From contig PMGM01000031.1 of assembly GCA_003158115.1 (NCBI GenBank), forward strand, positions 1 through 36,590: a stretch of 36,590 nucleotides of DNA. Reading direction: 5' to 3'. The DNA comes from Methanobacterium sp. (lineage in GTDB: Archaea > Methanobacteriota > Methanobacteria > Methanobacteriales > Methanobacteriaceae). A model generated the notes under the pieces. That model did no database searches. It was not told the origin of the DNA and was given only the letters and a program-made list of their open reading frames with translations. Position numbers and translations under genes: made by a program. Each line of letters opens with the position of its first letter. Positions within the stretch are counted from its first letter, which is position 1. This document shows, in pieces, positions 1 through 9,506 of this stretch.

Positions 1-1304
1 ACCTTAAAAAAATATCAGACGAAGCAATGCTTCAGTGCCCTACAGTTGAAACAGTAATTGTTGTAAAACATACCGATGAAATCGAAATGAAAGAACTCAG
101 AGGAAAGGAATTATCATACGACAAACTGATAGAAGGAGAACCTGGTGAATGTGAATGTGAACCAATGGATGCAGAAGATCCATTGTTCCTACTTTACACA
201 TCAGGCAGCACAGGAAAACCCAAGGGAATTGTCCATACAACGGGAGGGTATATGGTAGGTGTTTCAACAACACTAAAAAATATATTCGATATACAACCCG
301 ATGATACATACTGGTGCACAGCCGACATTGGATGGATTACAGGCCACAGCTATGTTATATACGGACCATTACTCCTGGGAACAACAACAGTCGTTTATGA
401 AGGAGCACCAGACTACCCAGATCCAGGTGCTTGGTGGAAAATTATTGAAAAATATGGTATAACCAAATTTTATACCGCACCAACAGCAATCAGGCATCTG
501 ATGAGATTTGGTGATAAATATACAAGGATATACAACATATCATCCCTAAGAATACTTGGAACAGTTGGAGAACCAATAAACCCCGAGGCCTGGATGTGGT
601 TTTACAAAAATGTTGGAAAGGAAAAAACTCCTATAATGGACACATGGTGGCAAACTGAAACAGGAATGCACATGATAGCACCATTACCATCAGCAGACCT
701 CAAACCAGGATCAGCAACAAAACCAGTACCCGGAGTATTTGCAGATGTTGTAGATGATAAGGGAAATTCAGTACCTCTTGGAACTGGAGGACATCTGGTA
801 ATCACAAAACCATGGCCAGCAATGTTCAGAACACTCTATGAAGATGAGCAAAAATTCAAAGATGTTTACTGGAACGATATACCTGGAGTTTATAAAGCAG
901 GAGATATGGCAAGAAAGGACGAAGACGGATATTTCTGGATACAGGGAAGATCTGATGATGTTCTTAAGATTGCAGGCCACAGAATAGGTACATCTGAGGT
1001 TGAATCTGCATTTGTAAGTCATCCTGCAGTTGTAGAAGCAGCAGTAATTGGAAAGGCAGACCCAATTAAGGGAGAGGTCATTAAAGCATTTCTAATACTT
1101 AAAGAAGGATACCAGCTAAAAACAAAACTTATAGGAGAACTCAACGAACATGTGAGATATGAATTGGGACCCGTAGCTGTAATAGGTGAATTGGAAGAGG
1201 TTGATTCACTACCAAAAACCAGAAGTGGTAAAATTATGAGAAGAATTTTAAGAGCTAGGGATAAGGGCGAAGATGTTGGAGACACATCAACACTCGAAGA
1301 ATAA
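1..1304 (+). CDS. acs: Acetyl-CoA synthetase, AMP-forming (3' part; 5' end outside window)
   Basis: Activates acetate to acetyl-AMP and then acetyl-CoA in the cytoplasm; in hydrogenotrophic methanogens this serves assimilation of acetate as a carbon source. The frame is open to the left edge (first full codon at 3), so the ATG at 27 is internal. About 434 residues are visible of the usual ~630. Numbering from the ATG at 27, the adenylate-forming signature [11 protein letters not shown] is at 57-67. Further on come a WWQTETG motif, the hinge and [11 protein letters not shown] region, and near the C-terminus [11 protein letters not shown], whose lysine is the catalytic and acetylation-regulated residue in this family. 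The acetate transporter starts 49 bases downstream on the same strand, which supports acetate as the substrate. The only real uncertainty is acetate versus propionate specificity. Confidence 0.95.
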   Translation, partial: LKKISDEAMLQCPTVETVIVVKHTDEIEMKELRGKELSYDKLIEGEPGECECEPMDAEDPLFLLYTSGSTGKPKGIVHTTGGYMVGVSTTLKNIFDIQPDDTYWCTADIGWITGHSYVIYGPLLLGTTTVVYEGAPDYPDPGAWWKIIEKYGITKFYTAPTAIRHLMRFGDKYTRIYNISSLRILGTVGEPINPEAWMWFYKNVGKEKTPIMDTWWQTETGMHMIAPLPSADLKPGSATKPVPGVFADVVDDKGNSVPLGTGGHLVITKPWPAMFRTLYEDEQKFKDVYWNDIPGVYKAGDMARKDEDGYFWIQGRSDDVLKIAGHRIGTSEVESAFVSHPAVVEAAVIGKADPIKGEVIKAFLILKEGYQLKTKLIGELNEHVRYELGPVAVIGELEEVDSLPKTRSGKIMRRILRARDKGEDVGDTSTLEE

Positions 1305-1353
1305 AACAACTCAAATAATAGGAAAATAGATGCGAACACTTTTGGTGATATAA

Positions 1354-1935
1354 ATGGTTGAAGAAAAAGTAAATCAAGTTGTAATGAAAGATCTAACAGC
1401 AAATCCAGCTGCTTTAGGACTTTTAGGTTTTGGAATAACAACAGTGTTGTTAAATATAAGTAATGCCGGGCTTTTCCCGTTAAACAGTGTGATATTAGCA
1501 ATGGCTATAGCTTATGGTGGATTAGCACAAGTAATGGCTTCATGGATGGAGTTTAAGAAAGGCAATACCTTTGGAATGGTTGCATTTGGATCATTTGGAT
1601 TGTTCTGGTGGAGTTTTGCCCTACTACTCATATTACCGAAGTTAGGGCTTGCAGTTGCACCAGATGCAGTCTCATTAGCATCATACTTCTTCATGTGGGG
1701 TCTTTTCACACTTGTAATGTTCTTTGCTACCCTCAAACTTACAAGAGGACTGCAAGTGGTGTTCATAAGTTTAGCAGTATTATTCTTCCTCCTAGTTGGA
1801 GTAGAATTAACTGGAAGTGCTACACTTGGTTTAATAGCAGGATATGAAGGAATATTCACTGGATTATCTGCTGTTTATGTGGGACTTGCAACTGTGATGA
1901 ATGAAACATACAAAAAAAATGTGCTAAGGATATAA
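1354..1935 (+). CDS. AceTr/SatP (GPR1/FUN34/YaaH) family acetate transporter
   Basis: Predicted inner-membrane acetate/succinate:proton symporter or channel of 193 residues, the normal length for this family. The N-terminus carries a variant of the family signature ([11 protein letters not shown], around residues 14-24; usual NPAPLGL). Six hydrophobic segments follow, with a short charged C-terminus. The GGTGAT ribosome binding site ends five bases before the ATG, which fixes the start. It lies directly behind the acetyl-CoA synthetase gene, so uptake and activation of acetate are probably co-transcribed. A kink-turn hairpin begins 55 bases after its stop codon and may lie in its 3' UTR. Confidence 0.92.
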   Translation: MVEEKVNQVVMKDLTANPAALGLLGFGITTVLLNISNAGLFPLNSVILAMAIAYGGLAQVMASWMEFKKGNTFGMVAFGSFGLFWWSFALLLILPKLGLAVAPDAVSLASYFFMWGLFTLVMFFATLKLTRGLQVVFISLAVLFFLLVGVELTGSATLGLIAGYEGIFTGLSAVYVGLATVMNETYKKNVLRI

Positions 1936-1990
1936 TTGATTAAAAGTTATTTAAATAGTTTATAGCCTTTAAGTAGCTATTTAGGTAATT

Positions 1991-2055
1991 GAAGCCCGTA
2001 CGATGATAATTGTTCACCGACCCTTGGATTTGGTAATAATTTGAGTATGGGCTTC
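1991..2055 (+). ncRNA. Candidate kink-turn hairpin RNA or 3' UTR element
   Basis: The outer stem pairs 1991-2001 with 2045-2055 (11 bp, one G-U). It is followed by a three-base bulge (GAU, 2002-2004), then G2005-A2044 and A2006-G2043 sheared-type pairs, and a U2007-U2042 pair. The helix resumes with A2008-U2041 and continues for about ten pairs, with one bulged C at 2015, to a loop at 2019-2031. This order (canonical stem, 3-nt bulge, tandem G-A/A-G, U-U, second stem) is the kink-turn bound by archaeal L7Ae. The same bases resemble box C (AUGAUAA) and a weak box D (UUGA). A guide C/D RNA is unlikely because the interior is fully paired; an ACA follows the stem closely, so an atypical H/ACA-like RNA cannot be excluded. 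It sits between the acetate transporter and a histidine kinase. Expression is not shown by sequence. Confidence 0.45.
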
Positions 2056-2239
2056 AACACTATTTTATTAGTAAATTCAATTTGAATAATGGATAGCTTT
2101 ATTAATTCTAATTTACAGATACAAAAGTAATTATCAAATCATTATGATATTGAGAGCTTCAGTAACATAATTCTAAACAATCATGAATAGTTCTAGAATT
2201 TGTATAAAATATAATCATAAATAACACATAAAAAAAGTT

Positions 2240-3715
2240 ATGCATAATGATCACTCAAATATTCAAGAGGGTTTAAAATTGGAAGAGGACCTCAAAATAT
2301 TGATACTTGAAGATGTTCCATTTGATGCAGAGTTAATTAATCGTGAACTCAAACGAAGTGGAATGAAATTCTCTTCTATAAGAGTAGAAGAAGAAAAAGA
2401 CTATTTAAATGAATTAAAATCATTTAAACCTGATGTTATTCTTGCTGACCATTCACTTCCTCATTTTGATGGAATTTCTGCCTTAAAAATTGCCAAAGAT
2501 AAATCTCCAGATGTTCCATTTATCTTTGTCAGTGGGAAGATGGGGGAAGACTTTGCAATAGAAGCATTAAAATGTGGAGCAACAGATTATGTTCTTAAAG
2601 GCAGCCTTTCAAAGATCGTACATGCTGTTAACAGAGCATTAGAAGAAGTTAAAGAGCATTCTAAGAGGAAAAATGCGGAAGAGGCCTTGAGAAGTAGTCA
2701 CAGGCAGCTCATGGAAGCACAGAAGATCGGACATGTTGGTAGCTGGGAATGGGATCTTGAAACCCTTGAAATGAAATGTTCAGATGAATTTTATAATATG
2801 ATGAGTATAGATCCAACAAGATTTGGTAACAACTATCAATCAATGATGGATATCATACACCCCAATGATAGGCAGACTGTACAAGATAGTATAAACGCTG
2901 CACTAGATCATCACATGCCATTTACAAATGACTATCGTATAGTCAGACCAGACGGAACAGTTAGAATACTTTCATCTAAAGGCGAAGTCATAACAGATCC
3001 AAATGGCAAACCACTTCGAATTGTTGCAACAGAACAGGACATCACCGAACAAAAATTAGCAGATGAAAAAATTAAATCATCACTCAAAGAAAAGGAAATG
3101 TTGTTACAAGAAATACACCATCGGGTGAAAAATAATTTACAGGTAATATCAAGCCTTTTACGTTTACAATCAAGATATATTAACGATCAAAAATCTATTG
3201 ATATATTCAAGGAAACACAAAACAGGGTCAGAAGCATAGCAATTCTACATGAAAAATTGTACCAGTCTGAGGATCTTGCCAAGATCAGATTTGATGAATA
3301 TGTAAAGATACTAGCAGAAGACCTGCTTTACTTCTATGGACTGGATAAAAGTAACATTAATATGAAAATCGACATGGAAGAGATTTCACTAAACATAGAA
3401 ACAGCAATTCCATGTGGACTCATAATAGATGAAATGGTAGCAAATTCCTTGAAATATGCATTTCCAGATGGAAGAAATGGGGAGATTAAAATAGAACTCC
3501 ATTCAGATGACAAGAACAAATATTTTATGTGTGTTAGTGATAATGGTATAGGTATCTCAACAGATATTGACCCTGAAAAGACAGATACATTTGGAATGCA
3601 GCTGATTAAATATCTAACCAAACAATTAAAAGCAAGCATAGAACTTGATAAAAGTAATGGTACAGCGTACAATCTTACATTTAATGAACTGGAATACAGA
3701 GATAGGGTAAAATAG
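2240..3715 (+). CDS. Hybrid sensor: REC-PAS-HisKA_2-HATPase_c histidine kinase
   Basis: Soluble 491-residue kinase with no membrane segment. A receiver domain at about 18-135 has the acidic pair E24/D25, phospho-acceptor D70 and K120. A PAS_3-type domain follows at about 155-272, ending in the usual DITEQ. The HisKA_2 dimerisation region has EIHHRVKNN with H294 as the likely phosphorylated histidine. The ATP-binding domain has an N-box around N402 and DNGIGI at 435-440. Phosphotransfer may start from the N-terminal receiver or be controlled by it. Its stop codon directly abuts the ATG of a second REC-kinase, so the two are translationally coupled. The start is uncertain: the ATG at 2240 has no good ribosome binding site, while a TTG at 2279 lies behind GAGGG and keeps the whole receiver. 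Ligand and partner are unknown. Confidence 0.9.
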   Translation: MHNDHSNIQEGLKLEEDLKILILEDVPFDAELINRELKRSGMKFSSIRVEEEKDYLNELKSFKPDVILADHSLPHFDGISALKIAKDKSPDVPFIFVSGKMGEDFAIEALKCGATDYVLKGSLSKIVHAVNRALEEVKEHSKRKNAEEALRSSHRQLMEAQKIGHVGSWEWDLETLEMKCSDEFYNMMSIDPTRFGNNYQSMMDIIHPNDRQTVQDSINAALDHHMPFTNDYRIVRPDGTVRILSSKGEVITDPNGKPLRIVATEQDITEQKLADEKIKSSLKEKEMLLQEIHHRVKNNLQVISSLLRLQSRYINDQKSIDIFKETQNRVRSIAILHEKLYQSEDLAKIRFDEYVKILAEDLLYFYGLDKSNINMKIDMEEISLNIETAIPCGLIIDEMVANSLKYAFPDGRNGEIKIELHSDDKNKYFMCVSDNGIGISTDIDPEKTDTFGMQLIKYLTKQLKASIELDKSNGTAYNLTFNELEYRDRVK

Positions 3716-5326
3716 ATGGTTAACGAAAAGATATTGGTTGTTGAAGACGAAGAACTTATAGGGCAAGATATAAAGATTTTACTGGAAGATCTTGGATATG
3801 AAGTTCCCTATTTAGTACCTTCAGGGGAGGAGGCAATATCTCGAGCAGGAGAAATCCGTGCAGATCTTGTTCTGATGGATATCATGTTAGAGGGTAAGAT
3901 GGATGGAATTGAAGCAGCCCACAAGATCAACGACCAGTATGGAATACCAATAATATACTTGACCGCCTACAGAAATGAAGAAATTTTAGAACGTGCAAAA
4001 TTAACAGAACCCTACGCATATATAGTTAAACCATTTGAAGAAAGAGAACTACGTACCAATGTTGAAATAGCTTTAAACAGACACAAAGCTGAGAAAGAAA
4101 GGATTGAATCAACAGAGATCATAGCTAAAAATGAGTTCCTTAAAAAATCTTTAAAGGAACAGGAAATTCTTCTCAGGGAAATACACCACCGTGTAAACAA
4201 TAACATGCAAATTATTTCCAGTCTACTATCATTACAATCAACACAGGTAAAGGATGAAAGAGATCTTGATCTGTTTATTGACAGTTTAAACAGAGTTAAA
4301 TCCATGGCCAAAGTTCATGAACGTTTATATCAATCTGAAGATCTTTCAAGCATCAAATTTGCAGAATATGGTTCCAGTATGTTAACCGATCTTTTCAGCA
4401 GCCACAGAACATCACCAGAAATCAGATTAAAGGTCGATATCGAGGATGTATCATTTAACATGGAAACAGCTATTCCATGTGGGTTGATCATAAACGAACT
4501 GGTATCCAATTCGTTGAAATATGCATTTCCAGATGGTGAGGGTGAAATTATTGTAAGTTTAATGCATTATCATGGTAACAAATTCTGCCTAACCATAAGT
4601 GACAATGGTATTGGTATACCCGAAGATATAGACTTTAAAAATACAGAATCCCTTGGATTTAGATTGACCAATAATCTTACCCAGCAACTGGAAGGTGAAA
4701 TATCACTTGACAGAAGTAAAGGCACAAAATTCCAGATCATATTTGAGGAATTAGAATATGAAACAAGAATTGGGATTAAAGAAACAATTATTACGGCTCA
4801 TAAATCCCGTGAACTAAGAAAACATGCAGAGGAAATAATCAACACTCGAATTGGTGATTTAAATGATATTCCCAACGATTTCAAGGAACTGGTCCATGAT
4901 CTCCAGGTGCACCAGATTGAAATTGAGATGCAGAAGGAAGAACTCACCAAATCTAGACAGGAAATAATGGATTCACAGAAGAGATACTTTGACCTTTACA
5001 ACTCCGCACCTGTAGGCTATTTTAGACTAACAAAGGATGAAATAATCATCGAAGTTAACAATACAGGAGCATCTATATTGGGAATTACTAAAACTGGACT
5101 CTTTAACACTTCATTTATGAGTTTTCTAAAATCAGATGCTAGACAAACCTTTATAGAACATAACACTAAAGCCATTGAAACAGGTAAAAAACAGGGATAC
5201 AGATTGGAAATTGTACGTGCAGAAGGAGAACCCTTCATTGCATATGTTGAAACAAAACCCAATTATGATAAAAATGGGAAATTTAAAGAATTACAAACCT
5301 CAATAATAGATTTAAGCCGGTATTAA
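3716..5326 (+). CDS. REC-HisKA_2-HATPase_c histidine kinase with an extra C-terminal PAS module
   Basis: A 536-residue soluble protein. The receiver at 1-120 has D10/E11, phospho-acceptor D55, T83 and K105. HisKA_2 has H158 in EIHHRV, the N-box lies around N265, and DNGIGI is at 296-301. The kinase proper ends near residue 350 with ELEYETRI, matching the C-terminal ends of the other two kinases here (ELEYRDRVK and ELEYRERM). About 180 further residues follow: a charged helical linker containing [16 protein letters not shown], then a PAS domain at about 422-535 ending in a D-L-S. This order is unusual because PAS domains normally precede the kinase. The ATG follows the upstream stop with no gap. 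It probably acts with the upstream kinase as one signalling unit; the signal is unknown. Confidence 0.9.
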   Translation: MVNEKILVVEDEELIGQDIKILLEDLGYEVPYLVPSGEEAISRAGEIRADLVLMDIMLEGKMDGIEAAHKINDQYGIPIIYLTAYRNEEILERAKLTEPYAYIVKPFEERELRTNVEIALNRHKAEKERIESTEIIAKNEFLKKSLKEQEILLREIHHRVNNNMQIISSLLSLQSTQVKDERDLDLFIDSLNRVKSMAKVHERLYQSEDLSSIKFAEYGSSMLTDLFSSHRTSPEIRLKVDIEDVSFNMETAIPCGLIINELVSNSLKYAFPDGEGEIIVSLMHYHGNKFCLTISDNGIGIPEDIDFKNTESLGFRLTNNLTQQLEGEISLDRSKGTKFQIIFEELEYETRIGIKETIITAHKSRELRKHAEEIINTRIGDLNDIPNDFKELVHDLQVHQIEIEMQKEELTKSRQEIMDSQKRYFDLYNSAPVGYFRLTKDEIIIEVNNTGASILGITKTGLFNTSFMSFLKSDARQTFIEHNTKAIETGKKQGYRLEIVRAEGEPFIAYVETKPNYDKNGKFKELQTSIIDLSRY

Positions 5327-5399
5327 ATTTAATATACATATATGGAAGTAGATATTTAGTTTTAGTGTAGAGCTGCATAAATTTCCTGTAAAAAAAAAT

Positions 5400-6599
5400 T
5401 CAGATTTCATTTTCAATATATCTTGCAAGTCTTCTTGCAAGGGCAACAATGGTTAGAACTGGAGGAGCTCCTGGAGCCATTGGAAAAACACTTGCATCTG
5501 CAGCGAAGAGTCCTGATATTTCTGTTTCAAGATTTGTATTAACAATATCACCAATAGCAGCAGTTCCACCTGGATGTGCTCCCCTTGCAATTGTTGATGT
5601 GAGTGTGTTTGGATCCACACCTACCTCTTTAAGAATTGCACCTGCAGCAGCAGATCCCTTGGTAAGTAGAGCAACATCCTGTGCAGTACTGTACTTCTCA
5701 ATATAATCCTCACGAACCTTACCAGATCCTTCATCGGCTATTTTAATCATCATTCCAATTATATCATTTTCACCTGCACCGTACTTTTTTAAATTATTAT
5801 AGAGTAGGCCAGAATAATGTGGTGCCATGATAAGATCATCCAATTTTATTAGAGCATTCATTTGAACTTCATTTTTAAACTTTATATCCTTAAGAATACC
5901 ACCAACAGATACAAAGGTATCTACAAACAGGTTGTTACCTGCATTTATTCCTGTTCGTCTTAATATTCTTGGTGTTTCAATCCCTCCCGCCGATATCACA
6001 ACTATATCTGCAAGAAATTCTTTATCATTACTTTTAACTCCTTTAATTTCACCATTAACAGTTATGAGTTCGGTTATTTCGGTGTTGGCCAGGACATTTG
6101 CGCCGTGATCTAATGCATCATCAACATATTCTTTGCTTGTCCATTTTGAATCCCTTGGACATCCAAAGGCACATTTACCACAGGGTTTACATGTTTCTGG
6201 GTCGATAAATTTAGGCATTTTTTTGGTGTTAAAGCCTAATGATTCTGCCTTATCCATTATAATATTTGTACCCTTACCAAAATGCGTATCTGGAAGGGTT
6301 GTTACTCCCATTTCACCCTCTATTTCCTTGAAGTCTTCTTCAAGATCGATACCTATATTTTTAAGATATTTTTGGCAGGTTCTAACAGCATTTCCGGCAG
6401 TTACAGTGGTTGTTCCACCAATACAACTTGTTTGTGAGATTTCAACTCCAACATCTGCAATATCATAATGTTCATAAGCCTTTCCAATCTTTGTTAATGG
6501 TCCTTTTTCTATAAGAGTAACATCTATCCCTTTAGATGCTAGTTCTTTGGTAATAATTCCTCCACCAGCACCCGATCCAACTACTATAACATTTTTCAT
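5400..6599 (-). CDS. GMC-type FAD-dependent oxidoreductase with a four-cysteine motif
   Basis: Predicted flavoprotein dehydrogenase of 399 residues, shorter than classical GMC oxidases (500-600). The dinucleotide-binding motif VGSGAGGG is at 7-14 and the ADP-ribose acidic residue is E31. Cys137, Cys140, Cys143 and Cys147 form CxxCxxCxxxCP, a ferredoxin-like spacing also seen in some GMC relatives, and could hold an iron-sulphur cluster. A second FAD contact (VISAGGIETPRIL) and a GMC C-terminal block (GGTAAIGD, then LFAADASVFP and PGAPPVLTIVALARRLA) complete the fold. A GTGAT ribosome binding site precedes the ATG. A small membrane protein lies 58 bases upstream on the same strand and may be co-transcribed. 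The substrate (an alcohol, a sugar or a lipid hydroxyl) cannot be read from the sequence. Confidence 0.82.
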   Translation of the reverse strand: MKNVIVVGSGAGGGIITKELASKGIDVTLIEKGPLTKIGKAYEHYDIADVGVEISQTSCIGGTTTVTAGNAVRTCQKYLKNIGIDLEEDFKEIEGEMGVTTLPDTHFGKGTNIIMDKAESLGFNTKKMPKFIDPETCKPCGKCAFGCPRDSKWTSKEYVDDALDHGANVLANTEITELITVNGEIKGVKSNDKEFLADIVVISAGGIETPRILRRTGINAGNNLFVDTFVSVGGILKDIKFKNEVQMNALIKLDDLIMAPHYSGLLYNNLKKYGAGENDIIGMMIKIADEGSGKVREDYIEKYSTAQDVALLTKGSAAAGAILKEVGVDPNTLTSTIARGAHPGGTAAIGDIVNTNLETEISGLFAADASVFPMAPGAPPVLTIVALARRLARYIENEI

Positions 6600-6657
6600 T
6601 AAATCACACTCAATAAATTAATAAATAATCCCTTTTTTTGTAGATGAAATTAAAATT

Positions 6658-7092
6658 TTAGGCTCTTTTAAGTGTTCTACGTGGAGGTCGTGAGGGAATT
6701 TTGGATTTCTTTTTCCTTTCCTGTATAAAGAACTTCATGGCTATATAGCCACCTAAAAGTCCAAATGCACAGTATATTATTAATGATACTATTAAACTTA
6801 AAATAAGGTTAAATAATCCGCTCAATGCAACAAATATGCCGAGTGTTAATGGGTTTGGAAGTACATATGGTAAGGTTGGCGGAGTTAAAAATCCATAGAA
6901 GAAAAAGATTATACAGAAAATTCCTGTGGCAATTGCACCTACCTTGGCACTGGTAATTTCTTCCTTGGTTAGGAATGTGGCAACAAATCCCATTACAAAA
7001 AGGGAGAATACTCCTCCAAGTCCAACCAAAGGTAGGATAAGACCTAATATGAAGCTTATACCAATTGCTATTTCGATGTTAATCTTTTGCAT
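6658..7092 (-). CDS. Small four-helix membrane protein (possibly DUF5518-like)
   Basis: A 144-residue protein with four strongly hydrophobic segments, at about 7-25, 27-43, 50-70 and 85-122 (the last long enough for two helices), and a basic cytoplasmic tail (RKKKSKIPSRPPRRTLKRA). The glycine-rich first hairpin (GLILPLVGLGGVFSL) recalls the DUF5518 family of archaeal membrane proteins, but I am not certain of that assignment. No catalytic or metal-binding residues stand out. It precedes the GMC oxidoreductase on the same strand with a 58-base gap; a functional link is possible but unproven. Confidence 0.7.
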   Translation of the reverse strand: MQKINIEIAIGISFILGLILPLVGLGGVFSLFVMGFVATFLTKEEITSAKVGAIATGIFCIIFFFYGFLTPPTLPYVLPNPLTLGIFVALSGLFNLILSLIVSLIIYCAFGLLGGYIAMKFFIQERKKKSKIPSRPPRRTLKRA

Positions 7093-7277
7093 TTTGGATG
7101 ATTCTCCCTAAAGATTTCTTGGAATAATTTGTATTTGTTGTAAAAATTATATTTCAATTAATATAAACCCTTTCTTAGATATAATTTTAATTAATAATAT
7201 ATCAGAATTAAATTGATTTATTCATTATAAAACATATCTGATTTATTTAATATTAACCTGTAGTGTCCCTAAATATT

Positions 7278-8429
7278 TTTGTTAGGATTTGATGGTTGAT
7301 AATCATAGGATTTATCAATATCAGAATATATCATAATCTTCTGTTAAAAGGTTATCTGCAATTTCAATTGCTGTTTCTGCATCTACAGCTTGTCCATCTG
7401 CACCAACCTTTTTCCATAGGTCATTATCGATATTGAATGGATATCCTCCAACGATTATCTTAGCATCCCTACATTCTACACACCTGTGAATAGTGCTGAT
7501 AAGTTCGATTACCTCGCCTATGTGGGAACTGATAGTTGCAGATATCAGGATCAGATCTGCTTTTTTACTTATTATGGTCTGTATCACACTTTCTGTTGGT
7601 GTGTTTGCACCTAGATAATATGTTTTCCAGCCACCCATTTCAAAGAAGTCTGCAACCATTCTCACACCTACCTCGTGAAGTTCCCGGCTCACACTTGTTG
7701 CAACAAGGACTTTTCCAGTTTTTTCATTGTTTGATATGTATGGATATAGTTGGGACATTATAAGTTGTGTTGCAGCTGTAATGTAATGCTCCTGGGCTAC
7801 TGTTATCTTATTTTCCTGCCAGAGCCTTCCCACTTCGTAAAGTGAACTCTGAAAAACGTGCAGATAGATATCTTTCACACTAATTCCATTATCTACGGCT
7901 TCAATTATCAATTTACCAGCTGAATGACGATCACCATCCAGTAACAATTTAAGGTACTGTTCTAAGAGTTTAACAAGGGGTTTGTCTTCATGGATAAAGG
8001 AAATATCCTTTGAAGGGTTGGAAAGATTTTCTATACCTTCTTCTATATATCTAACTGCTATACTGCTTTTTTCTGGAGGTAAATATCCTACGATTACGTC
8101 TTCCATGACTTCTAATCTTTCTTTAAGACGTGTTTCAGGAATTCCTAAATTTACTAAAAATATTCTTTCCCATGTAATATAATCTGCAAATAAATCGGGA
8201 CTTGAAGCTTCTATTGCCTCAAAAAGATATGATAAACTGTATTCAGTGTCTTCAATGTACTTTTTAAATTCAGAATCTCCATAGTATCTGCTAAACTCTA
8301 CTTGAGAATTAAACTGTTTGGTTACAATTTCCTCTGCAAGTACATCTACACCTTTAATCATAGTAAACCTCCAAATATTATTAGTATAATATTTTATAAG
8401 AACACATTAATAATTATAATCCTAACAAA
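7278..8429. repeat. 12-bp inverted repeat pair flanking the cobalamin-protein gene
   Basis: TTTGTTAGGATT at 7278-7289 is the exact reverse complement of AATCCTAACAAA at 8418-8429. The two copies flank the B12-binding protein gene, one about 30 bases past its stop and the other about 57 bases before its start. They could be paired operator half-sites or traces of a mobile unit. Chance is also possible in DNA this AT-rich. Confidence 0.3.
7321..8361 (-). CDS. Cobalamin-binding sensor with CarH-type photoreceptor motifs
   Basis: A 346-residue soluble protein. Residues 1-120 are a helical domain I do not recognise. Residues 125-208 match the B12-binding_2 helical cap and 217-340 the Rossmann-like B12 domain. 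The cap holds W181, nine residues, then E191-H192: the Wx9EH motif that lines adenosylcobalamin in CarH light sensors. The B12 domain has E227-x-H229-x-x-G232, with glutamate in the first position as in CarH instead of the DxHxxG of methyltransferase corrinoid proteins, then SATISSH (274-280) and VGGYPF (304-309). There is no MerR-type DNA-binding domain and no methyltransferase nearby, so a sensory role is more likely than catalysis. GGAGGT lies five bases before the ATG. The alternative is a corrinoid carrier for methyl transfer. Signal output is unknown. Confidence 0.85.
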   Translation of the reverse strand: MIKGVDVLAEEIVTKQFNSQVEFSRYYGDSEFKKYIEDTEYSLSYLFEAIEASSPDLFADYITWERIFLVNLGIPETRLKERLEVMEDVIVGYLPPEKSSIAVRYIEEGIENLSNPSKDISFIHEDKPLVKLLEQYLKLLLDGDRHSAGKLIIEAVDNGISVKDIYLHVFQSSLYEVGRLWQENKITVAQEHYITAATQLIMSQLYPYISNNEKTGKVLVATSVSRELHEVGVRMVADFFEMGGWKTYYLGANTPTESVIQTIISKKADLILISATISSHIGEVIELISTIHRCVECRDAKIIVGGYPFNIDNDLWKKVGADGQAVDAETAIEIADNLLTEDYDIF

Positions 8430-8672
8430 TCGATATTAAGATTAATTATCTAATAATTTTATCTTTAAACTAAGTATGGTTATTAAAAATATTAAATATT
8501 CTGATTTTAAAGATTGAAATCGTGCAAAAATTAGATTTGATACTTTGAAATTATCCTTGAAAATATTCAAATAATAAAACATTGGACATAATTATTATTT
8601 AATTGATTATAATGTATTATTATTTAATTTTAGGGGTGTGTATATTAGTGCCAGCACGTTAAACAATTATTT
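8362..8672. other. Divergent intergenic region between the B12 sensor gene and nucS
   Basis: About 310 bases of very AT-rich DNA that must contain the promoters for both divergent genes. Apart from the 12-bp inverted repeat copy at 8418-8429, I see one further signal: a GGGGTGTG ribosome-binding-like stretch at 8633-8640 followed by a GTG that opens only a four-codon frame. No RNA gene or additional protein gene is evident. Confidence 0.5.
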
Positions 8673-9434
8673 ATGAAATTTTTATCCGAAAAAAATCCAG
8701 ATTCACTCCGCACATTTGAAATTATTAATGAAGGATTATCAAAGAAATCTGTGATAGTTATAATGGCATGTTGTAGTGTTACGTACGAGGGAAGGGCCAG
8801 GAGCAAATTAGGATCCGGTGACAGGATGATAATCATCAAATCTGATGGATCATTCATGGTGCATCAAGACAGAAATTTGGAACCTGTGAACTGGCAGCCA
8901 CCAAAATCTCAATGTAAGGCCAGTTTAAAGGATGGGGTAATGTATCTTGAAGGGAGTAGGAGAAATCCTCCAGAAAGGCTTGAAGTTGAAATAAAGAGCA
9001 CATATATGGCATCCTATTTTAATGGTGAAGATTCTAAGGGCCTGGAATTAACTGGTTATGAGGAAAATATGAGGGAAATGGTGTTTGATAATCCGAAAAT
9101 TATAGAAGAAGGTTTCAGACCTATAAACCGGGAATATTCAACACCGAACGGGTTTATAGATATTCTAGGTAAAGATATTGAAGGAAATTTGGTTGTATTA
9201 GAGCTTAAAAGTAGAAGGGCCGGTATAAATGCAGTCAAACAATTAAAAAAGTATATGGACTGTTTTTCGGACCATAAAGAGTTTGTTAGGGGTATATTAG
9301 TTGCTCCATCTGTAACCGATGATGCATCTGAACTTCTTGAAGAATATAAACTTGAATATATATCAATGGTGCCGCCAAGGGAATTTGGAACCGATAAAAA
9401 TTTAACACTCGATTTTTTCGGTGGATCAAAGTAG
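8673..9434 (+). CDS. nucS: Endonuclease NucS / EndoMS
   Basis: Mismatch-directed DNA endonuclease that cuts both strands at mispaired bases in archaea lacking MutS/MutL. The length of 253 residues is typical. The N-terminal beta-rich DNA-binding domain shows [20 protein letters not shown] (31-50) and a conserved W74. The C-terminal RecB-like nuclease has D163 in GFIDILGKD and E177-x-K179 in [10 protein letters not shown], the metal-binding catalytic set. The protein ends in [10 protein letters not shown], resembling a PCNA-interacting peptide, which fits the known stimulation of NucS by PCNA. The start is the first ATG in frame after a stop (TAG, 8649-8651). It has no ribosome binding site nearby, so the mRNA may have a short or no leader. 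Confidence 0.93.
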   Translation: MKFLSEKNPDSLRTFEIINEGLSKKSVIVIMACCSVTYEGRARSKLGSGDRMIIIKSDGSFMVHQDRNLEPVNWQPPKSQCKASLKDGVMYLEGSRRNPPERLEVEIKSTYMASYFNGEDSKGLELTGYEENMREMVFDNPKIIEEGFRPINREYSTPNGFIDILGKDIEGNLVVLELKSRRAGINAVKQLKKYMDCFSDHKEFVRGILVAPSVTDDASELLEEYKLEYISMVPPREFGTDKNLTLDFFGGSK

Positions 9435-9506
9435 TCCCTGAAAAAAGCCTATTATAAGTGTGGTACAATGAAAATTTAAACAGTCAAATATTTTTAGAGG
9501 ATACAA

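Noticed and set aside
1991..2055. The hairpin as a classical box C/D guide RNA or a Rho-independent terminator
   Set aside because: The interior is paired, leaving no guide segments, and no C'/D' pair is present; the stem is not followed by the T-run expected of a bacterial terminator.
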